A stretch of 64,000 nucleotides of DNA, taken from NCBI GenBank assembly GCA_015680685.1, contig MNCI01006151.1, forward strand, positions 1,179,566-1,243,565, read 5' to 3'. Shown piece by piece: positions 1 through 12,380 of this stretch (position 1 is its first letter; every line of letters begins with the position of its first letter). A program made the translations under genes and the position numbers. This DNA is from Gnetum montanum (taxonomy: Eukaryota; Streptophyta; Gnetopsida; Gnetales; Gnetaceae). The notes below the pieces were generated by a model that did no database searches, was not told the origin of the DNA, and was given only the letters and a program-made list of their open reading frames with translations.

Positions 1-259
1 TAGTTATCTAGATTAGTTATATCATACAAGGTCGCTGTAAAGAACTTAACGATATATCTTTCAGAAAATAATAATTTTAAAAAGTCACATAAATTCACAC
101 ACAACAATGCCTCTCCTACAAGATGATAATAACGCCACACTTAGTGAGGAAGTTCATTGGAGAACCAATGAGCTATATGACGATGAAGATTGGAGTATAC
201 AACCTGAAGTGGGAGTTTCCTATAAGAATGAACAAGGGAGAGCCACCTCTTATTTATAG
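1..259 (+). pseudogene. B1: Athila-like 5' leader and gag N-terminus (fragment)
   Basis: The first bases match the stretch that follows the primer-binding site of the Athila-like copies at 23790 and (reverse strand) 11480, so the LTR of this element ends about 27 bases left of the window. The gag start is the ATG at 107. The reading frame contains HWRTNELYDDEDW, which matches the gag N-terminus of E3 (HWRTNEIYVEEY) and E6 (RNNELYDEENW). Similarity fades near 230 and the frame stops at about 259. Gag is the structural capsid protein of the element. The rest of this gag is missing; Tat sequence follows. That B1 continues as the pol fragment at 6435 is an inference from both being Athila-like and on the same strand. 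Confidence 0.6.
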
Positions 260-365
260 ACATGGCGACGGACTGCGATATCACGTACGCGATATCATAG
301 GGAAGGAAGCGATATCGTGGGGGATGTGATATCATGTCGGCTGCGATATCGCGTACGCGATCTTG
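250..365. repeat. GATATC palindrome cluster
   Basis: A short CpG-rich stretch holds five GATATC cores, usually as GCGATATC and once as the perfect palindrome GCGATATCGC, interspersed with the palindromes CGTACG and ACGCGAT. It lies exactly between the Athila-like gag start and the Tat pol of E1. Palindrome-rich arrays of this style occur in the LTRs and beside the antisense genes of the other Tat elements, so this may be the remnant of E1's own array left by a deletion. That reading is inference. Confidence 0.6.
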
Positions 366-380
366 CGGCCTGTGCGAACC

Positions 381-3300
381 ACGTCTCATCACCAATGAAA
401 TAGCTCGAGTGCTAAAAGACAACATAAAAGCATTCGCTTCATCTTACACTGACATGCCTGTGCTCGACCCTCAAATAGTCTAGCATAACATTATACTTGA
501 TCCAAAACTAAGACTAGTGAAAAAAAAAGCACGCAAGGTCAAGCCTAAAGTGGCATTGACAGTTCGCAATGAGATCACGAAGCTTTATTAAGCTGGTTTC
601 ATCCGAGCTATGGACTACGCTGATTGGGTATCCAACATGGTTATAGTTCCAAAGAAGAACAGAAGCATTCATCTATGTTTTGACTTCGATGACCTCAACA
701 TTGCAACCATAAAAGATGACTTCCCGCTACCTAGCATCGATCAACTTGTTGATTCAACTGCTGGGCATGCATTGTTATCCTTTATGGATGGCTTTTCAGG
801 ATACAACCAGATTAGGATCAACCCTGAACATCAACTCAGGACAACCTTTATGACACCATGGGTTACATTTTGTTATACGATGATGCCATTCGGTCTCAAG
901 AATGCCAGGGCTACATATCAAAAAGTGATGACATTCATCTTTAGTGATTACATGTTCAACTCACTCAATGACTATGTAGATGACATTGTGGTCAAATCAA
1001 AAATAACTGAGCAACATGTACAAGATCTAGACTTGGTACTGAAACGTTGTCTAAAATATGAGCTTAGAATCAACTCAAACAAATGTGTCTTTGGGGTCAA
1101 AATAGGAAAAATGCTTGGATTCGTCGTATCTGAGATAGGGATATGAGTAGATCTGGATAATGTTAAGGAAATAACAAATTTGAAACCACCTAGCAACCTT
1201 ATTGAACTTCGCGGTCTACAAGGTAGATTACAGTTTATTAGGTGTTTCATTGAAAAACTTACAAACAAGTTGAGGCCTATGCAGCACTTATTGTGCAAGA
1301 ATGTCCATTTTGAATGGACTCCACAGTGCTAAGAAGCCTTTGAGAACATCAAAATGGCACTAGCTCAACTACCGACTATTCATCCACCACAGAACAATAA
1401 ACCATTTTACATCTACCTTGCAATGTTCGATTCATCCATCACATCTATGCTTTGTCAGAAATGCGAAGATGGAACTAAAATCCTAGTTTACTACTTGAGC
1501 CATGCATTAGTAGCCTATGAACAAAGTTATAATGACATGGAGAGGTCATGCCTTACCCTTATATTTTCTTTAAAGAAGTGGCAACATTATCTCTTCCATA
1601 ACCAAGTTAATATCATCTGTAAAGACAACGTGCTCAGAGCTATCACGAAAAACATATATGAATCAAGCAAGATAGCTAGATGGAAAGTGATGATTGCTGA
1701 GTTTGACCTACACTACATAGCTCAATCATCAGTGAAAGGTCAAGCTATAGTCAATCAAATGACCACATCACCAACGCAAGACCAAGCAACGATCAACCCA
1801 AAGTTTCCCGATGAGAACGTAAACACAATAGACACAGTACCTGATACCTACAACACAATCTTAAACTTTGATGGAGCATTAACCTCTCAAGGAGGAAGTG
1901 CTACAGCAGTCATCACATATCCCTTTGGGGAGATCCAACCCTTTTCTTATCATTTAAACTTTCCTTGTACTAACAAAGTGGTAGAGTATGAAGGTCTTCT
2001 TAGAGGTCTCATTGTAGCACTAACTTCAGAAATTACACGGCTCATAGTTAGAGGCGACTCACAGTTAGTCATCAACCAGGTCACAGATGTACATGCGTGT
2101 AAAGCTTTACATTTACAACCATACTGTGACTTGACAAAACATCTGCTAAGACAATTCAAAAACATAGATGCGCAACATGTTTTCAGAAATGACAATACCA
2201 TTGCAGATGCACTTGCAACACTAGCCCTAAACATTTCACCTGACATGTTTCATGCGTTGCCCAGTTCCATAACAAGTTGTGCCAAGCCCATAATTGATGC
2301 TCCTAATGAACTACCCATAGCATCTATTAGCACAACACATGTTGTGGAATGGTATGATGACATAAAGGAGTACCTTCTACATGGTGAACCACCTGAACAT
2401 ATAATGAATGCTCAGAAGGATACAGTGTAGAAATGCTCTTGGTAGTATGCACTAGTAGGAGACATGTATGTTATAGATCCTATGAAGGCATTTTGTTAGT
2501 GTGCGTTAGCAACATCGATGGCCAAACCATCATGGAGCGAGTTCATGAAGGATTGTGTGGAGGGCACATAGCACCCAAGGTAATGGCAACCAAAATTAGA
2601 TGTTTAGGCTACTATTGGCTGCACATGGAGTATGACTATTTCTCCAAAGTCAAAATGTGTAGCACCTGTTAAAAACATGGTAATCTCATACATGTGCCAT
2701 CTAATGAATTGCATATAGCTCAAATCACATGGCCTTTCCAGAAATGGGGGTTAGACATCATATGACTAATAACTCCCCCATCTTCCACAGGACATAGCTT
2801 CATTATAACCACAACAGCATATTTCACAAAATGGGTAGAAGCTATTCCTCTTAGAAAGACCACATCAAAACAAGTATGCAACTTCATCCTTGAAAACATT
2901 GTAACTCGTTTTGGCATTCCAATGACCATAATCACTGATAACGGGCCATAATTCAATAGTGTCGAAACCAAAACCTTTTGTGAGAGCCTAGGCATCAAAC
3001 ATTAGTTTTCATCACCATACTATCCTTAGAGCAATGGTCAAGTAGAATCCATGAATAAAATGGTCATCATGGTGCTCAAGAAAATGCTTAATCAAAGCAA
3101 AAGAAGATGGCACAAATAGCTAGTTTACATGCTATGGGCATATCGAACGATGCATAGAAAATCCATACGTAAAGCACCATATAGTCTTGTTTATGGTTCA
3201 GAAGCTGTGTTACCTTTGGAGTTGTAGGCACCTACGTTACAGATCACACTCTCTAGACTCCTCGATGAAAGTCAAAACAATGACTTGCACATTGTCAACC

Positions 3301-3586
3301 TTGACTTGGTGGAGGAGGAACGAATATGCACACTGGATCAAATCAAGTGGTACCAAAAGAAACAATGATGGTGACATCAATATGACATTCACAAGCACCC
3401 GATGAAGGAAGGTGACCTTGTCCTTAAGGCGGTCCATGAACACGCGGACAAATTCTTGGCTAACTGGGAAGGGCCTTACTTGGTCATCAAAGTGTATGAC
3501 AATGGAGTGTTCAAACTAGCTAATATGGATGATAACGAGCTTGCTCATCCAACAAATCACATGTACCTCAAGTCATTTTATGTTTA
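381..3586 (+). pseudogene. E1: Tat-lineage pol (RT, RNase H, aRNH, INT), decayed
   Basis: Polyprotein that copies element RNA to DNA and integrates it. Order read by eye: pre-RT 381-600; RT about 600-1150 with FLDG-type motif MDGFSGYNQI and the YVDD active site at 973-984; RNase H about 1350-1740; second, plant-type RNase H about 1850-2240 (NFDGA, VEYEGLLRGL, RGDSQLV), the mark of the Tat lineage; INT from about 2545 with an H2C2 finger and catalytic D (2754-2756), D (2937-2939) and E (3045-3047), then a C-terminal region ending at the stop near 3585. At least ten in-frame stops interrupt it, including those near 481, 591, 1144, 1330, 2428, 2671, 2950, 3029 and 3226, mostly where relatives have Gln or Arg. 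Gag, protease, 5' LTR and any antisense gene are absent. Confidence 0.9.
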
Positions 3587-3589
3587 AAC

Positions 3590-3890
3590 AAAGCCTAAGG
3601 TATGCATTTGTCCTGGAATCATGATGATAAACTCATACCACAGAATGGTCTTGGCATCATGACCTAAACCTAATACCACAGATCATCTAGAATGATAATA
3701 AACTATCACACTCTCATTTGATAGAGTTTTCCAAGACTATATACTAGCTCACCTCTCTATAGTTCTCCACGACTATAAACTAGCATTGCACTATTCACTA
3801 AGACGCTAAACTAGCAATGTCCAGCGGGTTATGTCGTAAAACTAATCCACGACAGTTTGCCGAGACTATAAACTGGAAACTTCTTCATTG
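3590..3890 (+). repeat. E1 3' UTR TATAAACTAG-type array
   Basis: Imperfect repeats built on cgACTATAAACTagc and catgatgaTAAACTcatacca follow directly on the pol stop. The same core occurs after pol in E8, E9 and E10. In E1 the units are diverged and irregular in length. Confidence 0.7.
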
Positions 3891-4823
3891 GCCTACTAAT
3901 CTATTGTTGAAATCAAACACCATGTCTTCATCAACCTGCTATATGAATTCATCACATGGACTTTGACAACATTGCTGCTGCTCAATTTTGTTTTCCTGCA
4001 GTTGCACGTGGTGTCTCTATCACATCAGTTGCATCCATGTTTAAAGTGTTAAGCTAACTCATTCACTCATGGTTTTCTTGTCTACTTGGAGTTGTGTTTA
4101 TAGGATGACACCCAGAGGTGTTCGTACATGGATGCACTTCATCATCGAAATGAGGTACCACATTGTTCCTGATGCATGTAACTAGGTTAATCAAACCGTT
4201 CACAAGTACATTCCCAGTTCCCCAAATGTCCCTCATTCCCTAGCATGTTCTCTCTACTCTGTTCAGTTACATTTCCTGGATACATCCTAGTCACCCCAAA
4301 ACTCTGAACACATGGTTTCACACTATAACTCTCAAAGCAGTTGCAACACACAACACAACACATGAAACAAATACAANGGTTCCATTTGACACTCAACAAG
4401 GGTCTTGTTTTCCCAAAGAATGTACCGCCTCACCCCGTGGCTTTGTTTGTGACAATGAATTCTCTTAAATAGGATACAAGAGTCTTGTTCCTCTAAAGGA
4501 CACACATCCCATGTCTTGGTCCCAAGTCCGCTAGGTACTGGCTATTGACAAGACCAACATGATGTGTTCACACAAGAACATTTCTCTTCCCATAGTTAAA
4601 CAAAATCATTCCTTCATCAAACCCTGATCTCATAGTTACAAACCTTCTCCCCATACATCTCAAAACCTCATTTCCTGATCCCAGGTACTTTTGAACACAG
4701 TGTGATGACATTTGGCTAAGTGCCAAAGAACAATGCTTGATACCCAGTTGCTCGTGGTGTTCTATACTTCTTTGTCAACACCTCTCAAGTAAATTCCTCC
4801 AAGCATCAATAAATAGGGGCCAA
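3891..4823 (+). other. E1 3' untranslated region with polypurine tract
   Basis: Non-coding stretch between the repeat array and the LTR. It matches the equivalent part of E9 (about 47800-48818), for example the GGATGACACCCAGAGGTG block near 4103 and 48000. It ends in a purine-rich stretch AAATAGGGGCCAA (4811-4823) that would prime plus-strand synthesis. An undetermined base sits at 4377 in a CA-rich stretch. I see no gene here. Confidence 0.7.
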
Positions 4824-6434
4824 TGAAAACACCACAAAATTTTGACCTAACACTTTTAGACAGGATCCAAGTTAAGTCATGCAGCTACCCAAGCATGAGT
4901 ACAGCATGACCAAACTTGGAGGCCTTAGAAATAGCCCTCGATGGTTAATGATTCAATAGGAAAGATCCCCCCGGGGTCCATAGGTGACTGCACCAACTTT
5001 TGGCATCTAGAATCAAAAGTTTTAGGCTGAAAATGCTGGGCTTTGGCTAAGTACACTGGGGTTACTTTTTCAGACGTTGCACAGCGTAAGGATCAACGTT
5101 ACCAACTTTTGGAGCCCCGAAACTAAGTCAAAATAGGCCAAAATTGAGCACAAGAACCCCCCATGACCTTTACCAAGGCCCCCAGTAGCTCCCAGCCTCT
5201 AGAAAATCCAAATTTAAGCCTCAAATATGCCATTTTAACTTGGTGAAACTGGGGTTACTTTTTTAGATGCTGTCAGCGTAAGGATCAGCGTCACCAACGT
5301 TTGGAGCCCCGAAACAGGGCAAAAAAGACATCCAAATCAGTCCAAATTTGGCACAAAGAACCATCATGACCCATGGCATGCATGTCCACTCTAAAAATGG
5401 GTCTCATAGGTCAAAAATAGGTTCAAAATGCACTATTTTCAGGTCATACACTGTTAGTCACGTTGGCATGCTTCCAGTAGCGTAAACCCAACGTAAACAC
5501 TTTCATACGCTAGACACTGGATGCTAGACGCTGATGCCAGAATAGATTACGTACACATCAGAGCTAGATCCATGCATGCTGGAGGATTTGATAGCCCAAA
5601 AATAGCACAAAACTATAGATTCAAAGGCCAGACACCCAGATCCATGCTTGTACATTAACATTTGCTACATTTTTGGCATTTTTTTACTGTTTCAATTTGT
5701 TACGCTAGGCATTATGCATGCCAGCATAAGAGATCTTGGACACTACACTGTACATTGCAATAATTTTGTGCATCTAGTCAATGCACGCACCTATCACCCA
5801 ATTTGAATTTTTCTCACCTCGCAACCACTAATCTTCTCCTAGATCTAAATCTCATGTCCAAAACCCTATAAATCTCTTGTTATTCCACCAGATCAAGGTT
5901 CAAAAAATTTGAATCTCACAGACATAAGAAATCTGGGCATCAATCTCATATGCTGGGCTTCATACAGACTTGGACATTGTACACCCACAATCCAAAACCT
6001 GCATCTTCCCAGCATCCGTTCTCATCCATCAGGGCTAAACATCCATCTTGCGACCACTCTACAATTTCGTTCTGACTGGTGCACATTCTAATTGTTTATC
6101 AATACAAACAGTTTGCATTACCTAGATTCGTGTAGTTTACATTATTGTTCCTATTCATATTTTTTCCTATTTTCATTATCTATTATTTAAACAGTTTACA
6201 TTCATTTTCGTTCATTTACGTTCAGTTTTGCATTTGTTTACGTATAACCCAATGCGTCACAATTGCGTACGTTCGGGGAAATCCTCGTTTGATCTACATG
6301 TGGATCATTCAAGGCACTCTGCCTCCATTGATTTCTAGCTTGCCCTCAGGCAAAGACAGGGTCTTACTATTTCATCTATAGATCTCTTAGTGTCTGTTTA
6401 TTCCAGCCTCTCACTGAAGATTTTAGATGGTACA
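4824..6434 (+). mobile_element. E1 3' LTR (Tat)
   Basis: Begins TGAAAACACCACAAAA immediately after the polypurine tract and ends TTTTAGATGGTACA, matching both ends of the E9 LTRs (TGAAATACCACAAAA and TTTCAGATAGTACA). Length 1611 bp. A likely promoter TATA box, CTATAAATC, lies at 5867-5874. Diverged repeats around GCGTAAGGATCA and ACGCTAGAC lie at about 5070-5540. The five bases after it, GATGT (6435-6439), would be one copy of the target-site duplication; the other copy is lost with the 5' end. Confidence 0.85.
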
Positions 6435-9070
6435 GATGTCTATACATGGTAGCCATAAAACAATAAGGTACCTAGTGGCTGACAACTAATTCTAGTAGTA
6501 GTACATTGTGCATGAAACCTACTGAGGGCCTAATGTGTGATTATGTTGCAAGTATGGATAAACTCAAGCAAGTTCATCACTAGCTCTTCAAGGAAGTAAA
6601 TGACGATATCAATTGGGAAGAGTTGGAGATTTCTATCAATTTCAAATAAGAACCTCTTGAATTAAAGACACTACTGACTAGAATGGAATACATGTTCTTA
6701 AAAAATGAATAGCTAGTCATTATTAATGCCAAACTTGTTGGAAGATAAAAACATATGTTGATGAATGTTATGGAAAAATGGCTAGCAGCCTTTGCCTGGT
6801 CATATTCCATGCTTCTAGTAATAGATCTAAGAATATGCCAGCACTAGATATACACTAACTTGGCCATTAAGCCAAAATGATAGCCACAATGGCATTTTAA
6901 TCCCAAATTAAAGTAGATTATCAAAGAGGAGATTGAGCAACTTCTCAAGGCTAGATTCATCTACCCTATTACAGATAGTAAGTGGGTTAGTCCATTCATG
7001 ATCATGCCCAAGGAAGAGGGAAAATGATAGGTGTGCATCAACTTCCAGCTACTCAATATGACAAATTTTAAAGATAATTTTCCATTGCCTTTTGTTGATC
7101 AAGTGCTAGATACCATTTCTAGGCACAACTACTACAACTTTCTAGATGGTTATAGTGGCTATAACCAAATTCAGATTGCACTAAAGGACCAAGCAAAGAT
7201 GACTGTCACAAGTTCTTGGGTGACTTTTACATATCATCAAATGCCATTCGGTCTATGGAATGCCCTAGATACATTCCAATGATTATTCCTTAGCATTTTC
7301 CAAAAACAAATTACTAGTAGGATAGAAGTCTTCATGGATGACTTTTCTACCTCTAGAGCTACATTCAAGCAAACCATGGACTATCTTGAGTAGGTGTTGA
7401 GGAGATGTGTCAAAAAAAACCTCTAGCTTAATTGGCAAAAGAACCATCTTATGATCTAGAAAAGCATAGTCTTGGGGAACAGTATCTCAAAAGTAGGAAT
7501 AGAGATGGACCTTGAAAAAATAAGGGTCATCTAAAGAATAACTCATCAACCAGATATAGTTAAAGAAGTATAGTCATTCCTTGGTCATACTGGCTACTAC
7601 TAGCACTTCAACGAGAATTTTTCCAAAATCACCAAGCCTTTGGTTGAACTAACAAAGAAAGATGCAATATTTGTCTAGACCCCTACATGAGAAATAGCCT
7701 TTCAAAAAGTGAAGCAAAAGCTTGTTAAAACCATAATTCTACAAGCACCTAATTGGTCTAGGCCATTCCATGTGATAATTAATACATCAAATTATTCTTT
7801 GGGGGTAGTTCTTACATAGTTGTATGATCAAAAACATCCATATTACATTCACTGTGCAAGTCAGAGTATTGCAAGTGCATATCTAAACTACACCACTATA
7901 GAAAAAGAGTTGATGGCAATGGTGTTTGCCTTAGAAAAGTTTAGGCACTATGTGCTTGGTTATAAAGTGTTCATGCACACAAATCATAACTACCATCCTA
8001 TTTTTAATGAATAAACCAATGGTAAACCCCCATGTCATACAATGCCTTATGATTTTGCAAGAGTTCAATCTCACAATGGTAGATCAAAAAGGATGTGAAA
8101 AATATGGTCATTGATCACTTTTCATGGCTAAGATGGGATAGCAAGGAGAAAGAAAGCCCCTTATCTACTCAATTTCCTGATTAATATCTCCTTGCAAGGG
8201 CTATTAATGTGAAAATTCCTAATGAACCAGGATGGCATGACCCCATTCTTACGTATCTACTCAAGCAAGAACTGCCGCAAGGGCTAGAAACTAGGTAGAA
8301 ACAACAATTTTTTCACCAGGTCAAAAATTTCATGGAAATCAATGAGAACCTTTACAAAGTATGTCTCAATGGCCTAGTATGCTAGTGTGTCCCTAACACA
8401 GATCAACTGTGCATTCTCTAGGATGCTCACGAAGGCCCTTATGAAGGCCATTATGTCATGACGCACATAGCCATAAAAATTCTCATGGTAGGATATTACT
8501 GGCCCACAATGTTTAGGGATGCACACCAATTCATCCATGCTTGTGATCATTATCAAAGGGATGGTGGAATGATAGCTCGAATGGAGGGGTCATAGCAATG
8601 GATTCAACCTCTCAAGCCATTCAATATTTGGGGCATTGACTTTATAGGTTCCATCACATCTTTGTCAAATGGAAAGGCATATATAATAGTCATGATTGAC
8701 TATTGCACTAGGTGGGCATAAGTAGTAGCTATCATTGATTGTACATCCACTTCTACTACTCAATTTGTACAATAGAACATTGTAAATAGATTTGATGTGC
8801 CTTGTCCATTAATTTCTAACAATGAAACTTATTTCATAGGTGACACCTTCCAAAAACTCATGTAGCACTTGGGGGTTGAACACAAACTCACAACACCTTA
8901 TCACCCTCAAGCTAATGGTCAAGCTGAAGTTACTAATAGGGAGATTATGAAAATTCTAATGTGCACTATTATCAAATACTAAAGGGATTGGAGCACCAAA
9001 TTAAATGATTTCCTTTGGACCTATCACTCCACATGGAAGCTTCCCATAGGTTGTTTTTCCTATGAGCTTG
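6435..9070 (+). pseudogene. E2: Athila-like pol fragment (RT, RNase H, INT)
   Basis: Ty3/gypsy pol without the second RNase H, so not Tat. RT spans about 6900-7450 (LLKARFIYP, FPLPFVDQVLD, FLDGYSGYNQIQIA) with the active site as FMDD (7331-7342), the form usual in Athila. RNase H about 7740-8030 (YTTIEKELMAMVFALEKFRHY). INT from about 8410 has the zinc finger, first D at 8638-8640 and E at 8926-8928, but the second D is AAC, Asn, at 8818-8820. Many stops and frameshifts. The frame is lost near 9070, where the sequence joins E3 gag read from the other strand. Gag, protease and LTRs are absent. Possibly the continuation of B1 with E1 inserted between, which is inference. Confidence 0.85.
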
Positions 9071-9079
9071 AGTTGTGTC

Positions 9080-11383
9080 AACATTGCGACTGTCTAGCCC
9101 ATGATTGCATCCTTGATCATGATTAGGAATGCATGGATTCATTTGTCTCTCCATAATGCTAGATTTATTACTTCTATTAGGTGTTGAAGTAATGATGGTC
9201 AGTGGCTCTTGCGTAGGATTAGAGGACATTGGTTGTGAAAGGGAAGGCATTATACTTGATTGGCATTATGTTGGTTTGGATGATGTAGTAGATCCATGGG
9301 TGTTATGCTTACACACGGGATCCATCTTGAATAAATGATGTTTCCAAGATTGTTGTGGAAACCTACTAGCATTATCATGTCTATGCACATTCATAGCACA
9401 AGTGGCATTAATTTATTGATCTTTTAATGCTGAACCTTCCTATGTTGTTGGTCGTGGCATGTGATGGGGTGGAGCATGAAAATATTAAGGATAGGATGAA
9501 GGATAAGAGGTATGAGGTGGTGATCCTTTAGGAGATGTCACTAGTTGATGATACTTGAGAGAGTGATGTTAGTGATACTTTAAAGTGAAGGATGTAAAAC
9601 TAGTTGGGGAAATAGGTTGTTGAGCATAATAACTATATAGGTTTAGCTAGTAGTAAGGGTAAGGTTGGTTTAGTGATGGCTTCCCCCATGACTATGAGTT
9701 TCACCACTATGATTGATGATAGTGTTGAGGCTGGTATGGAGTCACCCTAGGATAGTACAATTGGCTTTAGGACTATCTATAATTACCTTGAGCAAAAGAT
9801 AATTTCTTGGGCATATGCTTCTATACAAACTTGCAATTTAATGCAAAAGCCCAATATTCATGTAAATGTGACATGATTTTGCAATGGCCCTTTAGGTGGT
9901 CATATCATTAGATGTCACATCTATTATCTTTGTCTATTATTGATTTTATAGGCTCGCTTTTTTTAGCCATTTTCCTTGTTTGCTGATAACTATTCATAGT
10001 TGTTTCTTGGTTTTTCTTTCTCCATTTATTGTGATTGCCTAGTTTGTTTGGCATTACCTACTCCTCTAAGGTTTCTATGAAATTTGTAGCATTTTCATTT
10101 AGCCACTCTAACATCCTATCCAACTTTTCTTTAAGTTTGTCAATAGACTTATATATTGGCAAGGTTTGTTGTGGAATCACCTTATTGAGAGAAATCTCTT
10201 TCTCCTTATCATAGATATGAACCTTCTTCCTTTGAAGGGTTGGGTCCTAGTGATATTTCTTAACATTCTCCCATTTGCATAGCTCTCCTTTTTCTTTCAC
10301 CACACACTCAATTAAGTCTTGGATTTGATGGGTTTGTAGCTTGTATAATTGACTTGGAGCATACATCCCAAGGGTCTTTGTTATTTCATTATGAAGCCCA
10401 TCTATGATGTGGAAAAATTACTCTTCCTTAGAGAAACCATGGCTTTGGAATCTATTTAGAAGAGAATAATATCTATCTAAGGCCATGTCCATGGATTCAT
10501 GTTGTTCTTATCTCCATGATTGGATTTGCCTCCTCAAGTTGGACACTCTCGCATAGGTTTGGTAATTTTTGTTAAAGAGTTATAGCATAGTGGACCACTA
10601 TCAAATTGAATTTGATTTCAAAAGTCTCTACCACACTTTAGCTCTATTGATTAGTATCATAGGGAAGAGCTTAATCTTTTTTCATCCACTTTCAATGTTG
10701 TATAAGGCACAAGCATCATGGAAAGCTTGTAAATGATGTTGTGGATCTGAATCATAGCATCCCACAAACTTAGGGATATTATTCATACCAAGCCTAGGTA
10801 GGTGAATTTATTTGCAATGCTTGTAAGATATCTTAACCACCTCTATGATCTACACCAAGCTCTTAGTGGCCAACAAGGGCTCATCATCATTAGACATGTT
10901 GTGATAAAAATTTCTATTTCTATTCATTTGATTATGATAATTTTATCTATGTTAATTTTAACATCTTTAATTATTTCCATGTTCATGATTTCTATTTTTA
11001 TTTTGACCCCATAGTGGAGCTTTGTCTATATACCTACATTCATCTTCGTCAAAGCTAGAGGTTGAAGAGGAAGAGGAAGATGAGGAACTGGAAGGATTGC
11101 CATGGCTTCTATGGTGTTTCCCAAGGTCCCTTGATTTATCATTTTTAGGTTTTGAGGAGGTCGTAGGCCTTGAGTTCTCCCTTGGTCCAAGACATAATTC
11201 ATCTCCTCTAGGGTTATCTACCGTAGGTGAAGGTATTCTTTGAGTGTCATCAAGATAATCATGAACATATGAAACCTTTGCATAAGATTGGCCACTCTAA
11301 TATTCTTCAACATATATCTCATTAGTTCTCCAATGAATATTCTTGCTATACAATGCATTATTACTTCATTGTGAAAGAGACAT
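9080..11383 (-). pseudogene. E3: Athila-like gag, decayed
   Basis: Read from the ATG at 11383 on the reverse strand, 108 bases downstream of the primer site. N-terminus HWRTNEIYVEEY matches B1 and E6. A Ser-rich tract follows near 11050. The retrotransposon gag core lies at about 10790-10590 (NIPKFVGCYDSDPQHHLQAF, FPMILINRAKVW), then a long acidic/basic linker, a possible zinc-knuckle remnant near 9900, and a Pro/His/Tyr-rich stretch near 9750-9450. Stops occur throughout. Pol and the second LTR are missing: at about 9070-9100 the sequence switches to E2 pol on the other strand, so the left end is a rearrangement breakpoint. Confidence 0.75.
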
Positions 11384-11490
11384 TTTTTTTAATTAGTGAT
11401 GTGTGTGATTTAATATTTTCTAAAAAATATATTGTTAATACATTTATAGTGATCATGTATAATATAACTAATCTAGATTCCTAGCACCAT

Positions 11491-11508
11491 TCTTAGCAAT
11501 GGTGCCAA
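11491..11508 (-). other. E3 primer-binding site, tRNA-Asp type
   Basis: Reverse strand reads TTGGCACCATTGCTAAGA directly after the LTR end. The 18-base complement of plant tRNA-Asp, the primer known for Athila elements, is TGGCGCCGTTGCCGGGGA; the copy differs mostly by CG to CA changes plus decay of the G run. Confidence 0.7.
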
Positions 11509-12380
11509 TGACGAGCGATGAGGTACCCCTACACCCAACCATATGAATCAAAAGCATTCACACATGATCTAGTTTAATTCCATGGATGGAACTAGTTGTG
11601 CATCTAGATCATTATGCCTTGATCACAGTTCATTGTCTTCCCACTTAGACTAGTGGTAGTTTTATCACACATGGCTTAGTCCAAAGTGAGGCATATGATG
11701 ATTGATGTTATTTTTCCCTAAGCTACTCCTAATGATAATAAAGGGATTAATTAATTAAGATAATTAATAGTGAAAAGTAAAATCTAAACTAGCCTACGTG
11801 TGATGAGTATCCATTCCTAGTCATTTGCACATACCTTGGACTTTGCATAACTACTTCTAGGATTACCAAGCATACATAAATGTGCTTACCAAATAATACA
11901 CTGCTGGGTTACCAAGTAATTACACTTAATCACTCATAATTATTTTTACTCATTCTATTTAATGATAGAAATAATAAAAGCACTAAGTGAAAACATTAAC
12001 TAAGGAAAGAAATAGATGATTAAACAATTAAAAGTAATAATAAATCTAAGTGATTGCTACAATGATGAAAGTAATGTCAATCTATATTGTCGATCATGTA
12101 AGGCAACCAAGCATATCAAACTTGAATAAGGATGCTATAAAATCACCTAACATCACACTGTAGGCATCCACTAGAGAAAAAACTAACAAAATTTTGACTA
12201 CTTAGTAATCTATGAAAAATCTATGTAAAATCTATTTTGTAACTATGCACCCAAGTGTGGTATTTATAGGCTAGTATGAAAGGGGTAATATTGGATGCTC
12301 AGCATTAAAGGTTGTGCCCTAATATCAAATACCCAATATCGAATATCCAATTTCATAGCCTTGCAAAACATGACTCATCA
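11509..12380 (-). mobile_element. E3 5' LTR (Athila-like, 872 bp)
   Basis: On the reverse strand it starts TGATGAGT (12380-12373) and ends GCTCGTCA (11516-11509), the inverted termini of this family, followed by the primer site. A TATA box CTATAAATA lies at 12261-12269 on the reverse strand, followed by a block (CACTTGGGTGCATAGTT) shared with E6. The sequence right of it, 12381-12486, is E5 integrase, so E3 inserted into E5; TATGG (12381-12385) would be its flanking target site. Confidence 0.85.
12261..12269 (-). promoter_or_regulatory. E3 LTR TATA box
   Basis: CTATAAATA on the reverse strand about 110 bases into the LTR, followed by the block shared with E6. The equivalent place in E6 reads CTAAAAATA, a weakened box. 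Confidence 0.6.

Noticed and set aside
4180-4400. 70-codon reverse frame and other short frames in the E1 3' UTR
   Set aside because: Colinear with the non-coding 3' UTR of E9, where the frame is not kept.
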